Positions 17,067 to 24,432 of a stretch of DNA of 43,355 nucleotides are shown one piece after another. The stretch is from NCBI RefSeq assembly GCF_005144585.1, contig NZ_SSMQ01000091.1, forward strand, positions 1 to 43,355. The letters run 5' to 3'. Source of the DNA: Polyangium fumosum. GTDB lineage: Bacteria > Myxococcota_A > Polyangia > Polyangiales > Polyangiaceae. The translations under genes were made by a program, and so were the position numbers. Within the stretch, counting starts at the first letter, position 1. Each line of letters opens with the position of its first letter. The notes beneath the pieces are model-generated. The model was not told the origin of the DNA and made no database searches. It saw only the letters and a list, made by a program, of their open reading frames with translations.

Positions 17067-18830
17067 ATGCTGACCCAATCCGCCATTTTCCTCGTCGCGG
17101 CCGTCGTCGCCGTCGCTCTCTTCAAGCGTATCGGGCTCGGCACCGTGCTCGGCTACCTCGCCGCCGGCGCGCTGATCGGCCCCTCGGGCCTCGGGCTCAT
17201 CCACGACGTCGACCAGACCCTGCACGTCGCCGAGCTCGGCGTCGTCTTCCTCCTGTTCCTGATCGGCCTCGAGCTCCAGCCGAGCCGTCTCTGGACGATG
17301 CGAGGCACGGTCTTCGGCCTGGGCGGCGCCCAAGTCGCCCTCACGACCGCAGCGATCACGGGGATCGGCCTCCTGCTCGGCGCGCCCCTGCCCGCCGCCG
17401 TCGTCGCCGGCGTGGGCGTCTCCATGTCCTCGACGGCCTTCGCCACGCAGATCCTCGGCGAAAAAAACGAGCTCGGCGCGCCCCACGGGCGCAACGCCTT
17501 CGGCATCCTGCTCTTCCAGGACGTCGCCGCCATCCCCGTCCTCGCGCTCGTGCCGCTGCTCGGCCCCGCACCCGCCGCCACGACCGGCAGCCCCCTCACG
17601 CACGGTCTGGTCATCGTGGGCGTGATCGCGGGGCTCGTCATCGCAGGCCGATTCTTCCTGCGGCCCGCCTTCCGGTTCATCGCCGAGGCCCGAAGCCACG
17701 AGCTGTCCACGGCCACCGCGCTGCTCGTCGTGCTCGGCACAGCGCTCGTGATGGAGCACATCGGGCTCTCGATGGCGCTCGGCGCCTTCATCGCCGGCGT
17801 GCTGCTCGCCGACTCGGAATACCGGCACGAGCTCGAAGCCGACATCGAGCCCTTCAAAGGTCTGCTCCTCGGTCTCTTCTTCATGGCCGTCGGGATGTCC
17901 GCAAACCTGCGGCTGCTAAAGGACCGTCCCCTCGTCGTCATCGGCCTCGTGTTCGGCCTCGTCGCCGTCAAGATGACGGTCCTCTACGTGCTCGGCCGCA
18001 TCACGAAGCTGAGCCAGCGCGGCGCCGCGAGCCTCGGAGCGTCGATCTCCCAAGGCGGCGAATTCGCCTTCGTGATCTTCGGCGTGGCCCGCGGCGCGAC
18101 GGTGCTGAAGCCCGAGACGACCGAGCTGCTGGTGGTCGTCGTGACCCTCTCGATGGCCCTGACGCCGCTGCTCTTCGTCGCCCGCGACCGCATCCTGGCC
18201 CGTCTCGCCGCGGCCGACCGTCGCTCCTTCGATCAAATCTACGACGAAGGCAGCAGCGTGATCATCGCCGGTTTCGGTCGCTTCGGGCAGATCGTCGGCC
18301 GCGTCCTGCGCCTGAAGCGCATCGCCTTCACCGCCCTCGACGCGAGCCCCACCCACGTCGATTTCGTCCGTCGTTACGGCAACCAAATCTACTACGGCGA
18401 CGCCTCCCGCGTCGACCTCCTCCGCGCAGCCGGCGCCGAGCGAGCGAGGCTGATCGTGCTCGCGATCGACGACATGGACGCCTCGATGCGCACGCTCCAC
18501 GTGGTCCAATCCCATTTCCCCAACCTCACGATCGTCGCGCGCGCCCGCAACCGGCAACACGCCTACGCCCTGCTCGACGCCGGCGTGACCAACATCATCC
18601 GAGAAACCTTCGCAGGCAGTCTCGACGCCGCCCGCATCACCCTCGAAGCCCTCGGTCTCCCCTCCGACAGCGCAAGAGAAGCCGTCCGCAGGTTCGGCGA
18701 ATACGACGAAGCCCAAGTCCGCAGAGCCTTCGTCCTCCGACACGACGAAAAAGCCCTCGTCGAATCCGCAAAACAATACGGCGCCGAACTCGAGCGCATC
18801 TTCGAAGAAGACGCCGCCCACCGAAACTAG
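17067..18830 (+). CDS. Kef-type monovalent cation:proton antiporter (CPA2 family)
   Basis: The 587-aa protein has about 12 hydrophobic helices over residues 1-380 (LGYLAAGALIGPSGLGLI, LFLIGLELQPSRL and SISQGGEFAFVIF are typical of KefB/KefC). A cytoplasmic RCK/TrkA-N domain lies near 400-520, with nucleotide-binding VIIAGFGRFGQIVGRVLR and YYGDASRVDLLRAAGAERA. Such proteins exchange K+ or Na+ for H+ at the inner membrane, gated through the RCK domain. The usual partner KefF/KefG is not nearby. The tail (about 540-587) is highly charged and helical. QHR copy 3 begins 15 bp after the stop. Confidence 0.92.
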   Translation: MLTQSAIFLVAAVVAVALFKRIGLGTVLGYLAAGALIGPSGLGLIHDVDQTLHVAELGVVFLLFLIGLELQPSRLWTMRGTVFGLGGAQVALTTAAITGIGLLLGAPLPAAVVAGVGVSMSSTAFATQILGEKNELGAPHGRNAFGILLFQDVAAIPVLALVPLLGPAPAATTGSPLTHGLVIVGVIAGLVIAGRFFLRPAFRFIAEARSHELSTATALLVVLGTALVMEHIGLSMALGAFIAGVLLADSEYRHELEADIEPFKGLLLGLFFMAVGMSANLRLLKDRPLVVIGLVFGLVAVKMTVLYVLGRITKLSQRGAASLGASISQGGEFAFVIFGVARGATVLKPETTELLVVVVTLSMALTPLLFVARDRILARLAAADRRSFDQIYDEGSSVIIAGFGRFGQIVGRVLRLKRIAFTALDASPTHVDFVRRYGNQIYYGDASRVDLLRAAGAERARLIVLAIDDMDASMRTLHVVQSHFPNLTIVARARNRQHAYALLDAGVTNIIRETFAGSLDAARITLEALGLPSDSAREAVRRFGEYDEAQVRRAFVLRHDEKALVESAKQYGAELERIFEEDAAHRN

Positions 18831-18845
18831 GGCTGGGGCGCCACG

Positions 18846-19200
18846 CCGGGGCGCTGCCCCGGGCCCCGCGGGGGGCTGTCCGCCCCCTCGACCCCGGACC
18901 AGCGAGGCGCTGGACCCAGGGTTGAAAAACTGCGCGGTGCGCAGTTTTTCAAACAGGCCGACGAAGAAGCCGGGGTGCCAGCCGAACCCGCAGCGCGGCT
19001 GTCTTGGTGGGCAGGGGCGCCGCCGGGCGAGACCTCCAACGTACTTGCTGCCGTTGCGTGCGACGACCCTTGAGGTCTTGCCACCGGGCTCCGGTGGAAG
19101 AACTGCGCATCGCGCAGTTCTTCCATCCTCGGTCCAGGCCGTGCCTGGTCCGGGTCGAGGGGCGGACAGCCCCCGCGGGGTCCGGGGCAGCGCCCCGGCG
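18846..19200. repeat. QHR copy 3, downstream of the antiporter gene
   Basis: The left arm (18846-18960) is nearly identical to the left arm of copy 1 apart from a TTGAAAAACTGCGC inner stem. The spacer begins like copy 1 but is longer (to about 19092) and carries unrelated sequence with an inverted pair GAGACCTC/GAGGTCTTG. The right arm (about 19093-19200) uses different stems: GGAAGAACTGCGC and CCAGGC/GCCTGG. The arm starts 15 bp after the antiporter stop. Confidence 0.87.
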
Positions 19201-19234
19201 CGACGCCCCCGGCGCAGCGGCGCCGCCGAACACG

Positions 19235-19556
19235 TGCCCTTGGGCGTCGACGGCGCGTGTTTGGCGGCGTGACGGGGGCCTCTGCTGGGCGACGGCCCGA
19301 GGCGCGCGGCCCGAACCCCTGGCATGGGCTCGACGCCTGGCTTGTGGGCCTCCGCGACGAGGGACGGCGGAGGCTGACGGTCCGTGTTCGGCAACTCGAC
19401 ACGCACCATCGGCCGCGCCTGGCCCTTGTTTTTGGGCTCGACCTCTTCCCTGGGAACGCGCTTCGCCCTTGTCCGGCGGCGGGACACGTCCTCTGTCGCG
19501 CCGACGTACCTTGTCTGGTTTTGTGCCCCATCCCCTGCGGCGGGGACGTGGGCTTG
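19235..19556 (-). pseudogene. Unrecognised gene fragment between two QHR copies
   Basis: On the minus strand an open frame follows a TAA at 19557-19559 and has natural residue use: AQNQTRYVGATEDVSRRRT, then KRVPREEVEPKNKGQARPM and RVELPNTDRQPPPSLVAEA. It has no ATG start (first GTG at 19485-19487) and runs without a stop into QHR copy 3, where composition becomes repeat-like. It is best read as the middle of a decayed gene. No family was recognised. Otherwise 19201-19671 holds nothing I can support. Confidence 0.3.
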
Positions 19557-19671
19557 TTAGGGCGCCGAACAGACGGGGACGAACGCCGATGCCGCGTGTC
19601 GGGCATGCGCACGGGCAAGGGGCCGGATCTCCTCGATCGAGAACGGGCGGCCGACGGGCCCCGTCGCCACT

Positions 19672-19836
19672 GGAACCCGCAGCGCTGCGGCCTCGACGGG
19701 CACGATCGTCGCCGGTCTTCCCCTGGCTGTTCGATGAACTGCGCGTTGCGCAGTTCATCGACCCTGGGTCCAGCGCCTCGCTGGTCCGGGTCCAGGGGTG
19801 GACAACCCCTGGTGGGGCCTGGGGCAACGCCCCAGC
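19672..19836. repeat. QHR copy 4, half element (spacer plus right arm)
   Basis: The right arm (about 19725-19836) has stems CGATGAACTGCGC/GCGCAGTTCATCG, CCAGCG/CGCTGG, a CCAGGGG-type stem whose closing pair changed from C-G to T-A, and CTGGGGC/GCCCCAG. The preceding 50 bp match the spacer end of copy 6 (GCAGCGCTG and GTCGCCGGTCTT). The expected left arm is missing. It ends 27 bp from the stop codon of the symporter gene. Confidence 0.8.
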
Positions 19837-19863
19837 TCTACGCCCTCCGGAGACAACCTCTGC

Positions 19864-20847
19864 TCAGGCTTCTGCCAATGCGAAGCGTGCCTGTCGGTTC
19901 GCGATGACACTGACGATGACGAGCTGACAGAAGTGGTAGAGCATGAGGGGGGCCAGGATCAGGCCGAGAGCTGGGTTTGCGCCGAAGATGATCGGCGCGA
20001 GGGGCACGCCGGTGGCGAGGGATTTTTTGGAGGCGCAGAAGAGACAGGCGATGGTGTCGGGGCGGTTGAAGCCGAGCAGACGGCAGGGGATCATCATCAG
20101 CGCGTAGATGAGGCCGAACAGGGCGATGACGCCGGCGAGGATGGCCACGATGCGTAGGGGGTCTTGGCCTTGCCAGATTCCTTCCATCATGGAGTCGCAG
20201 AACGAGTTGTAGACGATTGCGAGGATGATGGCGCGGTCGGCGAGCTTGATCTTTTTTTCGTTGCGTTGTGCCCAGGCGGCGAGCCAGTGGCGCGCGGCTT
20301 GGCCGACGAGGATGGGGAGCAGCACGAGCAGGACGATTTTTCCGATCACCGGCAGCAGGGGCATTGCTTCGCCGCTCGTCGAGAGAAACCAGGCCATCAA
20401 GAGGGGCGTCGCGAAGACCCCGATCAGGCTCGACAGGGTTGCGTTGAAGATGGCGACGGGCACGTTGCCGTGGGCGAGGGACGTCATCGCCACCGACGAG
20501 GAGACGGTCGAGGGCAGCGCGGCGGTGTAAAAGAAGCCGATCCAGACCTCTTGCGGCAGGAAGGCCTTCAGGGGCGCGCCGACGAGCAGCACCACCACCG
20601 GGAAGAGCACGAACGTGCAGAGTTGCACGCAGAGATGCAGCTTCCAGTGCTTGATGCCGGCCTTCATTTTTTCGGGCGCGAGGGTCAGGCCGTAGAGGAA
20701 AAAGACCACGGCGACGCCGTAGGTCGCGACCTCGTTCATGTGCAGGAGGCCGCCTGTCGCGCCGGGCCCGGGCATTACGAGGGCGAGGGCCACGACGGCG
20801 ATCAGCGCGAGGAGAAAACCGTCGATCGTGAAGCCGCGGAGGGTCAT
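19864..20847 (-). CDS. Bile acid:sodium symporter-like transporter
   Basis: The 327-aa protein has about nine or ten hydrophobic helices and matches the SBF-like branch of the bile acid:Na+ symporter superfamily (for example FFLYGLTLAPEKMKAGIKHW, ALPSTVSSSVAMTSLAHGN and IACLFCASKKSLATGVPLA). The family imports organic anions with sodium; the natural substrate here is unknown. The start ATG at 20845-20847 has a near-perfect Shine-Dalgarno (TAAGGAGGC on the coding strand). It converges on the antiporter gene with QHR copies 3 and 4 between them. Confidence 0.9.
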   Translation of the reverse strand: MTLRGFTIDGFLLALIAVVALALVMPGPGATGGLLHMNEVATYGVAVVFFLYGLTLAPEKMKAGIKHWKLHLCVQLCTFVLFPVVVLLVGAPLKAFLPQEVWIGFFYTAALPSTVSSSVAMTSLAHGNVPVAIFNATLSSLIGVFATPLLMAWFLSTSGEAMPLLPVIGKIVLLVLLPILVGQAARHWLAAWAQRNEKKIKLADRAIILAIVYNSFCDSMMEGIWQGQDPLRIVAILAGVIALFGLIYALMMIPCRLLGFNRPDTIACLFCASKKSLATGVPLAPIIFGANPALGLILAPLMLYHFCQLVIVSVIANRQARFALAEA

Positions 20848-21006
20848 GGCCTCGCCTCCTTAGCGCGTGGTGCGGCATGGGGAAAGCGCGCTGCCGGCGA
20901 AGCGGCTTTGCCAGGACGCGGTGAGGGCTGCCGCGTCCGCGACCGTCAGGATTCTGGCTGCGGCAGGATCTATCCCTCGGGCTTGCGGATGTGCGATATC
21001 GCTACG

Positions 21007-21393
21007 ATGCGAACGATTCTCTTTCTCCTCCCGATCCTCGGCACCCTTGCGTGTGGGGACCTCCTCGATCAGGCGCCGCTCGGCACGCGGCAGGCTCGTT
21101 GTGACCTCCGCCCCGACCGGCCGCAGTGTACCGACATTCGTAACTTCAAGGGCCCCTCGCTCATCACGTTCGAGGGCGTCTGCGCGACGCTGAAGGCGGC
21201 GACGATGAGCGGATCGTACGAGGAGGGCGCGGTCTGCGACCTCTCGGATGCTTGGGGCGGCTGCCAGTCGAGCAACATCGACGGCCACGAGCAGACGAAC
21301 TGGTACTACAAGGGCGACGACAAGTACCCGGACGAGGCGACCGCGAAGGCGGAGTGCGAGAGCGGCCAGACCTGGGTGCCGGCGGAGAACTAA
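21007..21393 (+). CDS. Small cysteine-containing putative lipoprotein
   Basis: The 128-aa protein has a short signal peptide with lipobox LGTLAC (Cys16). The mature part has six further cysteines and many charged and aromatic residues (DGHEQTNWYYKGDDKYPDE). I do not recognise a family. The ATG at 21007 gives a textbook signal; an in-frame ATG at 20989 would add six residues. The gene is divergent from the symporter gene across a 159-bp gap. Confidence 0.72.
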   Translation: MRTILFLLPILGTLACGDLLDQAPLGTRQARCDLRPDRPQCTDIRNFKGPSLITFEGVCATLKAATMSGSYEEGAVCDLSDAWGGCQSSNIDGHEQTNWYYKGDDKYPDEATAKAECESGQTWVPAEN

Positions 21394-21434
21394 AATTGTC
21401 TCTCGTGGCACAGTGCTTCTAGACTGCGCCGCAC

Positions 21435-22223
21435 ATGCTGCGCACTGTCAACGCTGTCCGGTACGTCACCCCGCTGCGCGAGGGAGGGTCCGTGCCCGCG
21501 CTCGTGGAGGCCGACGACGAGGGGCTTTACGTCGTCAAGCTCCGCGGCGCGGCCCAGGGGCCGAAGGCGCTCATCGCCGAGCTCGTGGCGGGCGAGCTCG
21601 CGCGCGCCGCGGGCCTCGCCGTCCCCGAGCTCGTGCTCATCACGCTCGACGCGGAGCTCGGCCGCGCCGAGCGGCACCGCGAGATCAGCGACCTGCTCGA
21701 CGCGAGCGTGGGCTTGAACCTCGCGCTCGATTACCTGCCGGGCAGCGTCACCTTTGATCCCGTCGCGGGACCGACGCCGGATCCGGCCCTCGCCTCGCGC
21801 CTCGTGCTCTTCGACTCGTTCGTCACGAACGTCGACCGCACGCCGAAAAACCCGAACCTCTTGACCTGGCACCGAGCGATCTGGCTCATCGATCACGGCG
21901 CGTCGCTTTATTTCCACCACGGCTGGGGCCCCGCGGATCCGCTCGCCGAGAGCCGGGATCCGTTCACATTCGTGCGCAAGCACGTCCTCTTGCCCTGGGC
22001 GAGCAAGCTCGCCGAGGCCGCGGCGCACCTCCGGGCCTCGTGGTCGGAGGTGTTCCTCGCGCGGGTCGCGCAGGCGATCCCGGACGCGTTCCTCACGGAC
22101 GACATGGGATTTGCGTCTCCCGACGCCCACCGCGCGGCGTATGGCGCGTGGCTCTCGGCGCGGCTCGCCGCGCTCCCCTTGATCCTCGCGGAGGCTGAGC
22201 GTGCCCGTGCCGAACTCGTTTGA
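21435..22223 (+). CDS. HipA-like kinase-fold protein
   Basis: The 262-aa protein resembles the short HipA-like kinase family (HipA_2 type). Visible kinase features are the lysine of GLYVVKLRGA (nucleotide binding), the catalytic-loop-like FVTNVDRTPKNPNLL and the metal-binding-like IWLIDHGASLYFHH. It lacks the extra N-terminal domain of true HipA toxins, and no HipB antitoxin is adjacent. The downstream DUF3037 gene overlaps it by 23 bp, and this pairing recurs in many bacteria, so the two probably act together. The phosphorylation target is unknown. Confidence 0.82.
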   Translation: MLRTVNAVRYVTPLREGGSVPALVEADDEGLYVVKLRGAAQGPKALIAELVAGELARAAGLAVPELVLITLDAELGRAERHREISDLLDASVGLNLALDYLPGSVTFDPVAGPTPDPALASRLVLFDSFVTNVDRTPKNPNLLTWHRAIWLIDHGASLYFHHGWGPADPLAESRDPFTFVRKHVLLPWASKLAEAAAHLRASWSEVFLARVAQAIPDAFLTDDMGFASPDAHRAAYGAWLSARLAALPLILAEAERARAELV

Positions 22224-22599
22224 GTACGCCATCGTGCGTGTCGTCCCTCGTGTCGAGCGGGGCGAATGCATCAATGCGGGCGTCCTCCTTCATTGCGCCG
22301 AGCATGAGTACCTCGGCGCGCGGATCGAGCTCGACGAGGCGCGGCTGCTCGCGCTCGCGCCGGACGTGGACCTCGACGCCGTGCGCCGCCACCTCGCGGC
22401 CATCCCGCGGATCTGCGAGGGCGGGCGCGACGCGGGGCCGATCGGGCTGCTCCCGCGGGGCGAGCGATTCTCCTGGCTCGTCGCCACGCGCAGCACGATG
22501 ATCCAGACGTCGGCGGTGCACGTGGGCCTCTGCGACGCGCCGGACGTGGTGCTGGAACGATTGCTCGACAAGCTCGTTCGTACACCGCGTCCGCGGTGA
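22201..22599 (+). CDS. DUF3037-family protein, partner of the HipA-like kinase
   Basis: The 132-aa protein opens with FEYAIVRVVPRVERGECINAGVLLHCAEHEYL, the conserved start of DUF3037. It is soluble with no signal peptide. The chosen start is the GTG at 22201, which overlaps the end of the kinase frame by 23 bp, so translational coupling is expected. Family function is not established; its steady link with HipA-like kinases suggests a regulatory or substrate role (inference). Confidence 0.83.
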   Translation: MPVPNSFEYAIVRVVPRVERGECINAGVLLHCAEHEYLGARIELDEARLLALAPDVDLDAVRRHLAAIPRICEGGRDAGPIGLLPRGERFSWLVATRSTMIQTSAVHVGLCDAPDVVLERLLDKLVRTPRPR

Positions 22600-22634
22600 T
22601 GGGGGGGCCTTTGCGGTTTGCAGCAGGAGTCAGG

Positions 22635-23033
22635 ATGGAATGTAGGATCTTCCTTTTTGTGGGCGTCGCCCTCGTCGCGGCGTTCGCGACCGGATGCGGG
22701 CCCGACATTGCGGCGATGTGCGAGGCGCGGGAGGCGTGTTTCGGCGGGAACGAGGCCGACCTCGACGCCTGCATCGTATCTTATGAGGCCTTCCGCGACG
22801 TGGCGTACGACATCGGCTGTGTCGAGGAGTTCGACATGTCTTTCGCGTGCAGGGAGCCCCTGCTCGCGTGCTCGACCCTGGACGGGGGGATCACGTGCAC
22901 GTCGAACGCGGACTGCAGCCGCCAAGACGTATGCAGCGAGGGGACTTGCAAGCGGAACTCGTTTGATCTCCCCGATTCGAACCGGGACGCCTGCAAGGCG
23001 GAGCAGGACGCGTATCAGAGTTGCATCCGGTGA
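22635..23033 (+). CDS. Cys-rich lipoprotein, first member of duplicated pair (type A)
   Basis: The 132-aa product has a signal peptide and lipobox ATGC (Cys21), followed by GPDIAAMCEAREACFGG. The mature part has 12 or more cysteines, with one EGF-like or CxC-type cluster (CTSNADCSRQDVCSEGTC). Its closest relative is the gene at 23543-23935, which shares the order GPDIA, EACFGGN, DACI-SYE and GCxxEFD. The ATG at 22635 follows AGGAG (22625-22629). It is 9 bp ahead of the type B gene, so both are likely one transcript. Function unknown. Confidence 0.8.
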   Translation: MECRIFLFVGVALVAAFATGCGPDIAAMCEAREACFGGNEADLDACIVSYEAFRDVAYDIGCVEEFDMSFACREPLLACSTLDGGITCTSNADCSRQDVCSEGTCKRNSFDLPDSNRDACKAEQDAYQSCIR

Positions 23034-23042
23034 GGCAGGAAC

Positions 23043-23399
23043 ATGCATCGACGTCTCTTGGTGAAGCCCCTCCTTCTCCTTTCCCTCGTCGGCGCGTCGG
23101 CCGACTGCTCCCGTGCGCAGGTAATCTGCGAGCTCGTCTGCGATTGCATGCACTGCAATGATCAGGACGAGATCCTGGTGTGCGCACAATACTCCCACCA
23201 GGAGGACCTGGCAGACGCGTACGGCTGTGGTGAGGCATGGTCGGCGCTCTCGATCTGCATCGAGGAAAAAGGCACCTGCGACGAGATCGAGTTCACGACG
23301 ATCGAAAACGGGATCGGGAACCGGTGCGGCGCAGAGCTACGGGGCCTCGACGACTGCATCAAGGCGGCGTCGGCGCACGGCGGCTTCCGTATCGAGTGA
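23043..23399 (+). CDS. Cys-rich lipoprotein, second member of duplicated pair (type B)
   Basis: The 118-aa protein has a signal peptide ending ASADC (Cys22), then SRAQVICELVCDCMHC, a cysteine-dense start of the mature protein, and ends AASAHGGFRIE. It is a paralogue of 23949-24305. About 11 cysteines suggest a disulfide-bonded small domain at the cell surface or periplasm. It follows the type A gene by 9 bp. No family recognised. Confidence 0.8.
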   Translation: MHRRLLVKPLLLLSLVGASADCSRAQVICELVCDCMHCNDQDEILVCAQYSHQEDLADAYGCGEAWSALSICIEEKGTCDEIEFTTIENGIGNRCGAELRGLDDCIKAASAHGGFRIE

Positions 23400-23542
23400 G
23401 CGCTCGCCGGCTGGTCCTTCGATTTCCCAGGCTGCGATCGGGGAGTGGTCATTCGAGTTTCCATCGTTGGGACTTTGCCTACCCCGACGGAAATTGCGTT
23501 CCTTTGGCGTCGAAGCGTCTATACTCGTGGAAGGAGCCAGGG

Positions 23543-23935
23543 ATGAACCAGAAACACTTGCTTTTCGCGGGGCTCGGCCTCGTCTTGGTCCTCGGGACGG
23601 GGTGTGGGCCTGACATCGCGGGGACGTGCGAGGCGCAGGAGGCGTGTTTCGGCGGCAACGACGCTGACATCGACGCCTGCATCGCGTCGTACGAGGGGGC
23701 ACGCGACACCGCGCACGGCATCGGCTGCGGGGACGAGTTCGACACGCTCGCCGCGTGCACCGAGCCCTTGCTCCAGTGCACGAGCAACCCCTCGGGGGGG
23801 ACGTGCACGCAAAGCAGCGACTGCGGCGGCAACGCCATTTGCAACAGCGACGGGGAATGCGAGGTGAAGGCCTTCGCCATCTCCGACGCGGACGCCTGCG
23901 AAGCCGAGCGGAACGCGCTTTCGCGCTGCAATTGA
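23543..23935 (+). CDS. Cys-rich lipoprotein, type A paralogue
   Basis: The 130-aa protein has lipobox LGTGC (Cys21) and then GPDIAGTCEAQEACFGGND. It shares layout and cysteine pattern with 22635-23033, including the CTQSSDCGGNAICNSDGEC cluster. A GGAAGGAG ribosome site precedes the ATG. A TATACT hexamer at 23520-23525 could be the -10 box of its own promoter, though no good -35 was seen and the leader would be very short. Function unknown. Confidence 0.8.
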   Translation: MNQKHLLFAGLGLVLVLGTGCGPDIAGTCEAQEACFGGNDADIDACIASYEGARDTAHGIGCGDEFDTLAACTEPLLQCTSNPSGGTCTQSSDCGGNAICNSDGECEVKAFAISDADACEAERNALSRCN

Positions 23936-23948
23936 AGGAGGTAGGAGC

Positions 23949-24305
23949 ATGATTCGAACGATCCTCGTGAATGCCGCTCTCCTCCTGGGGCTCGCCTCCG
24001 CTTCGGTGGGGTGCTCCCGGGCGCAGGTCATCTGCGACATCATCTGTGAGTGCGAGCACTGCAGCGATGAGAGCGAGATCCAGACCTGCGAGCAGCTCGC
24101 GACGCAGGAGAACGTGGCGGACGCCTACGATTGCGGCGACGCCTGGGTGACCTATACGACGTGCGTCGAGGAGCAGGGCACGTGCAACGAGACGGATGCC
24201 CGCTACACGACCGAGAAGGACAACAACGACGTGTGCAACGACGAGCGGGACGCCCTCAACTCGTGCATCGACGCGGCCTCGGCACACGGCGGCGCGCGGT
24301 TCTAG
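23949..24305 (+). CDS. Cys-rich lipoprotein, type B paralogue
   Basis: The 118-aa protein has lipobox SVGC (Cys22), then SRAQVICDIICECEHC, and ends AASAHGGARF, matching the type B protein at 23043-23399 in length and cysteine spacing. It begins 13 bp after the type A paralogue with GGAGG upstream of the ATG. Its TAG stop lies inside the left end of the inverted repeat at 24303-24430, so the C-terminus may have been set by that insertion. Function unknown. Confidence 0.8.
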   Translation: MIRTILVNAALLLGLASASVGCSRAQVICDIICECEHCSDESEIQTCEQLATQENVADAYDCGDAWVTYTTCVEEQGTCNETDARYTTEKDNNDVCNDERDALNSCIDAASAHGGARF

Positions 24306-24430
24306 CAGCCTGTGGAATGATCGTCGCGAGCGCCCCGAAGCTAGGGCGACGGAGCGAGGAATCCTGAAGGATTTCGAGCGATGTCGACCGACGATTCGGG
24401 GCGCGCAGCAGATAAGTCCACAGGCTGCTA
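24303..24430. repeat. 128-bp element with perfect 14-bp terminal inverted repeats
   Basis: TAGCAGCCTGTGGA (24303-24316) is repeated in inverse at 24417-24430 around 100 bp of unrelated sequence. It fills the gap between two convergent genes: the stop of the upstream lipoprotein lies in its left end and the rtcR stop is 3 bp beyond its right end. A small MITE or a two-way terminator are both possible. A TA or CTA flank may be a target duplication, but this is weak. Confidence 0.6.
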
Positions 24431-24432
24431 AG

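Noticed and set aside
17916..19487. 523-codon minus-strand ORF through QHR copy 3 and the antiporter gene
   Set aside because: Most of it is antisense to the antiporter and the repeat. Only the segment above 19235 looks protein-like and is listed as a fragment.
21402..21420. Sigma54-like TGGCAC upstream of the HipA-like gene
   Set aside because: The -12 position reads TTCTA, not TTGC, at the required distance, so the match is incomplete.
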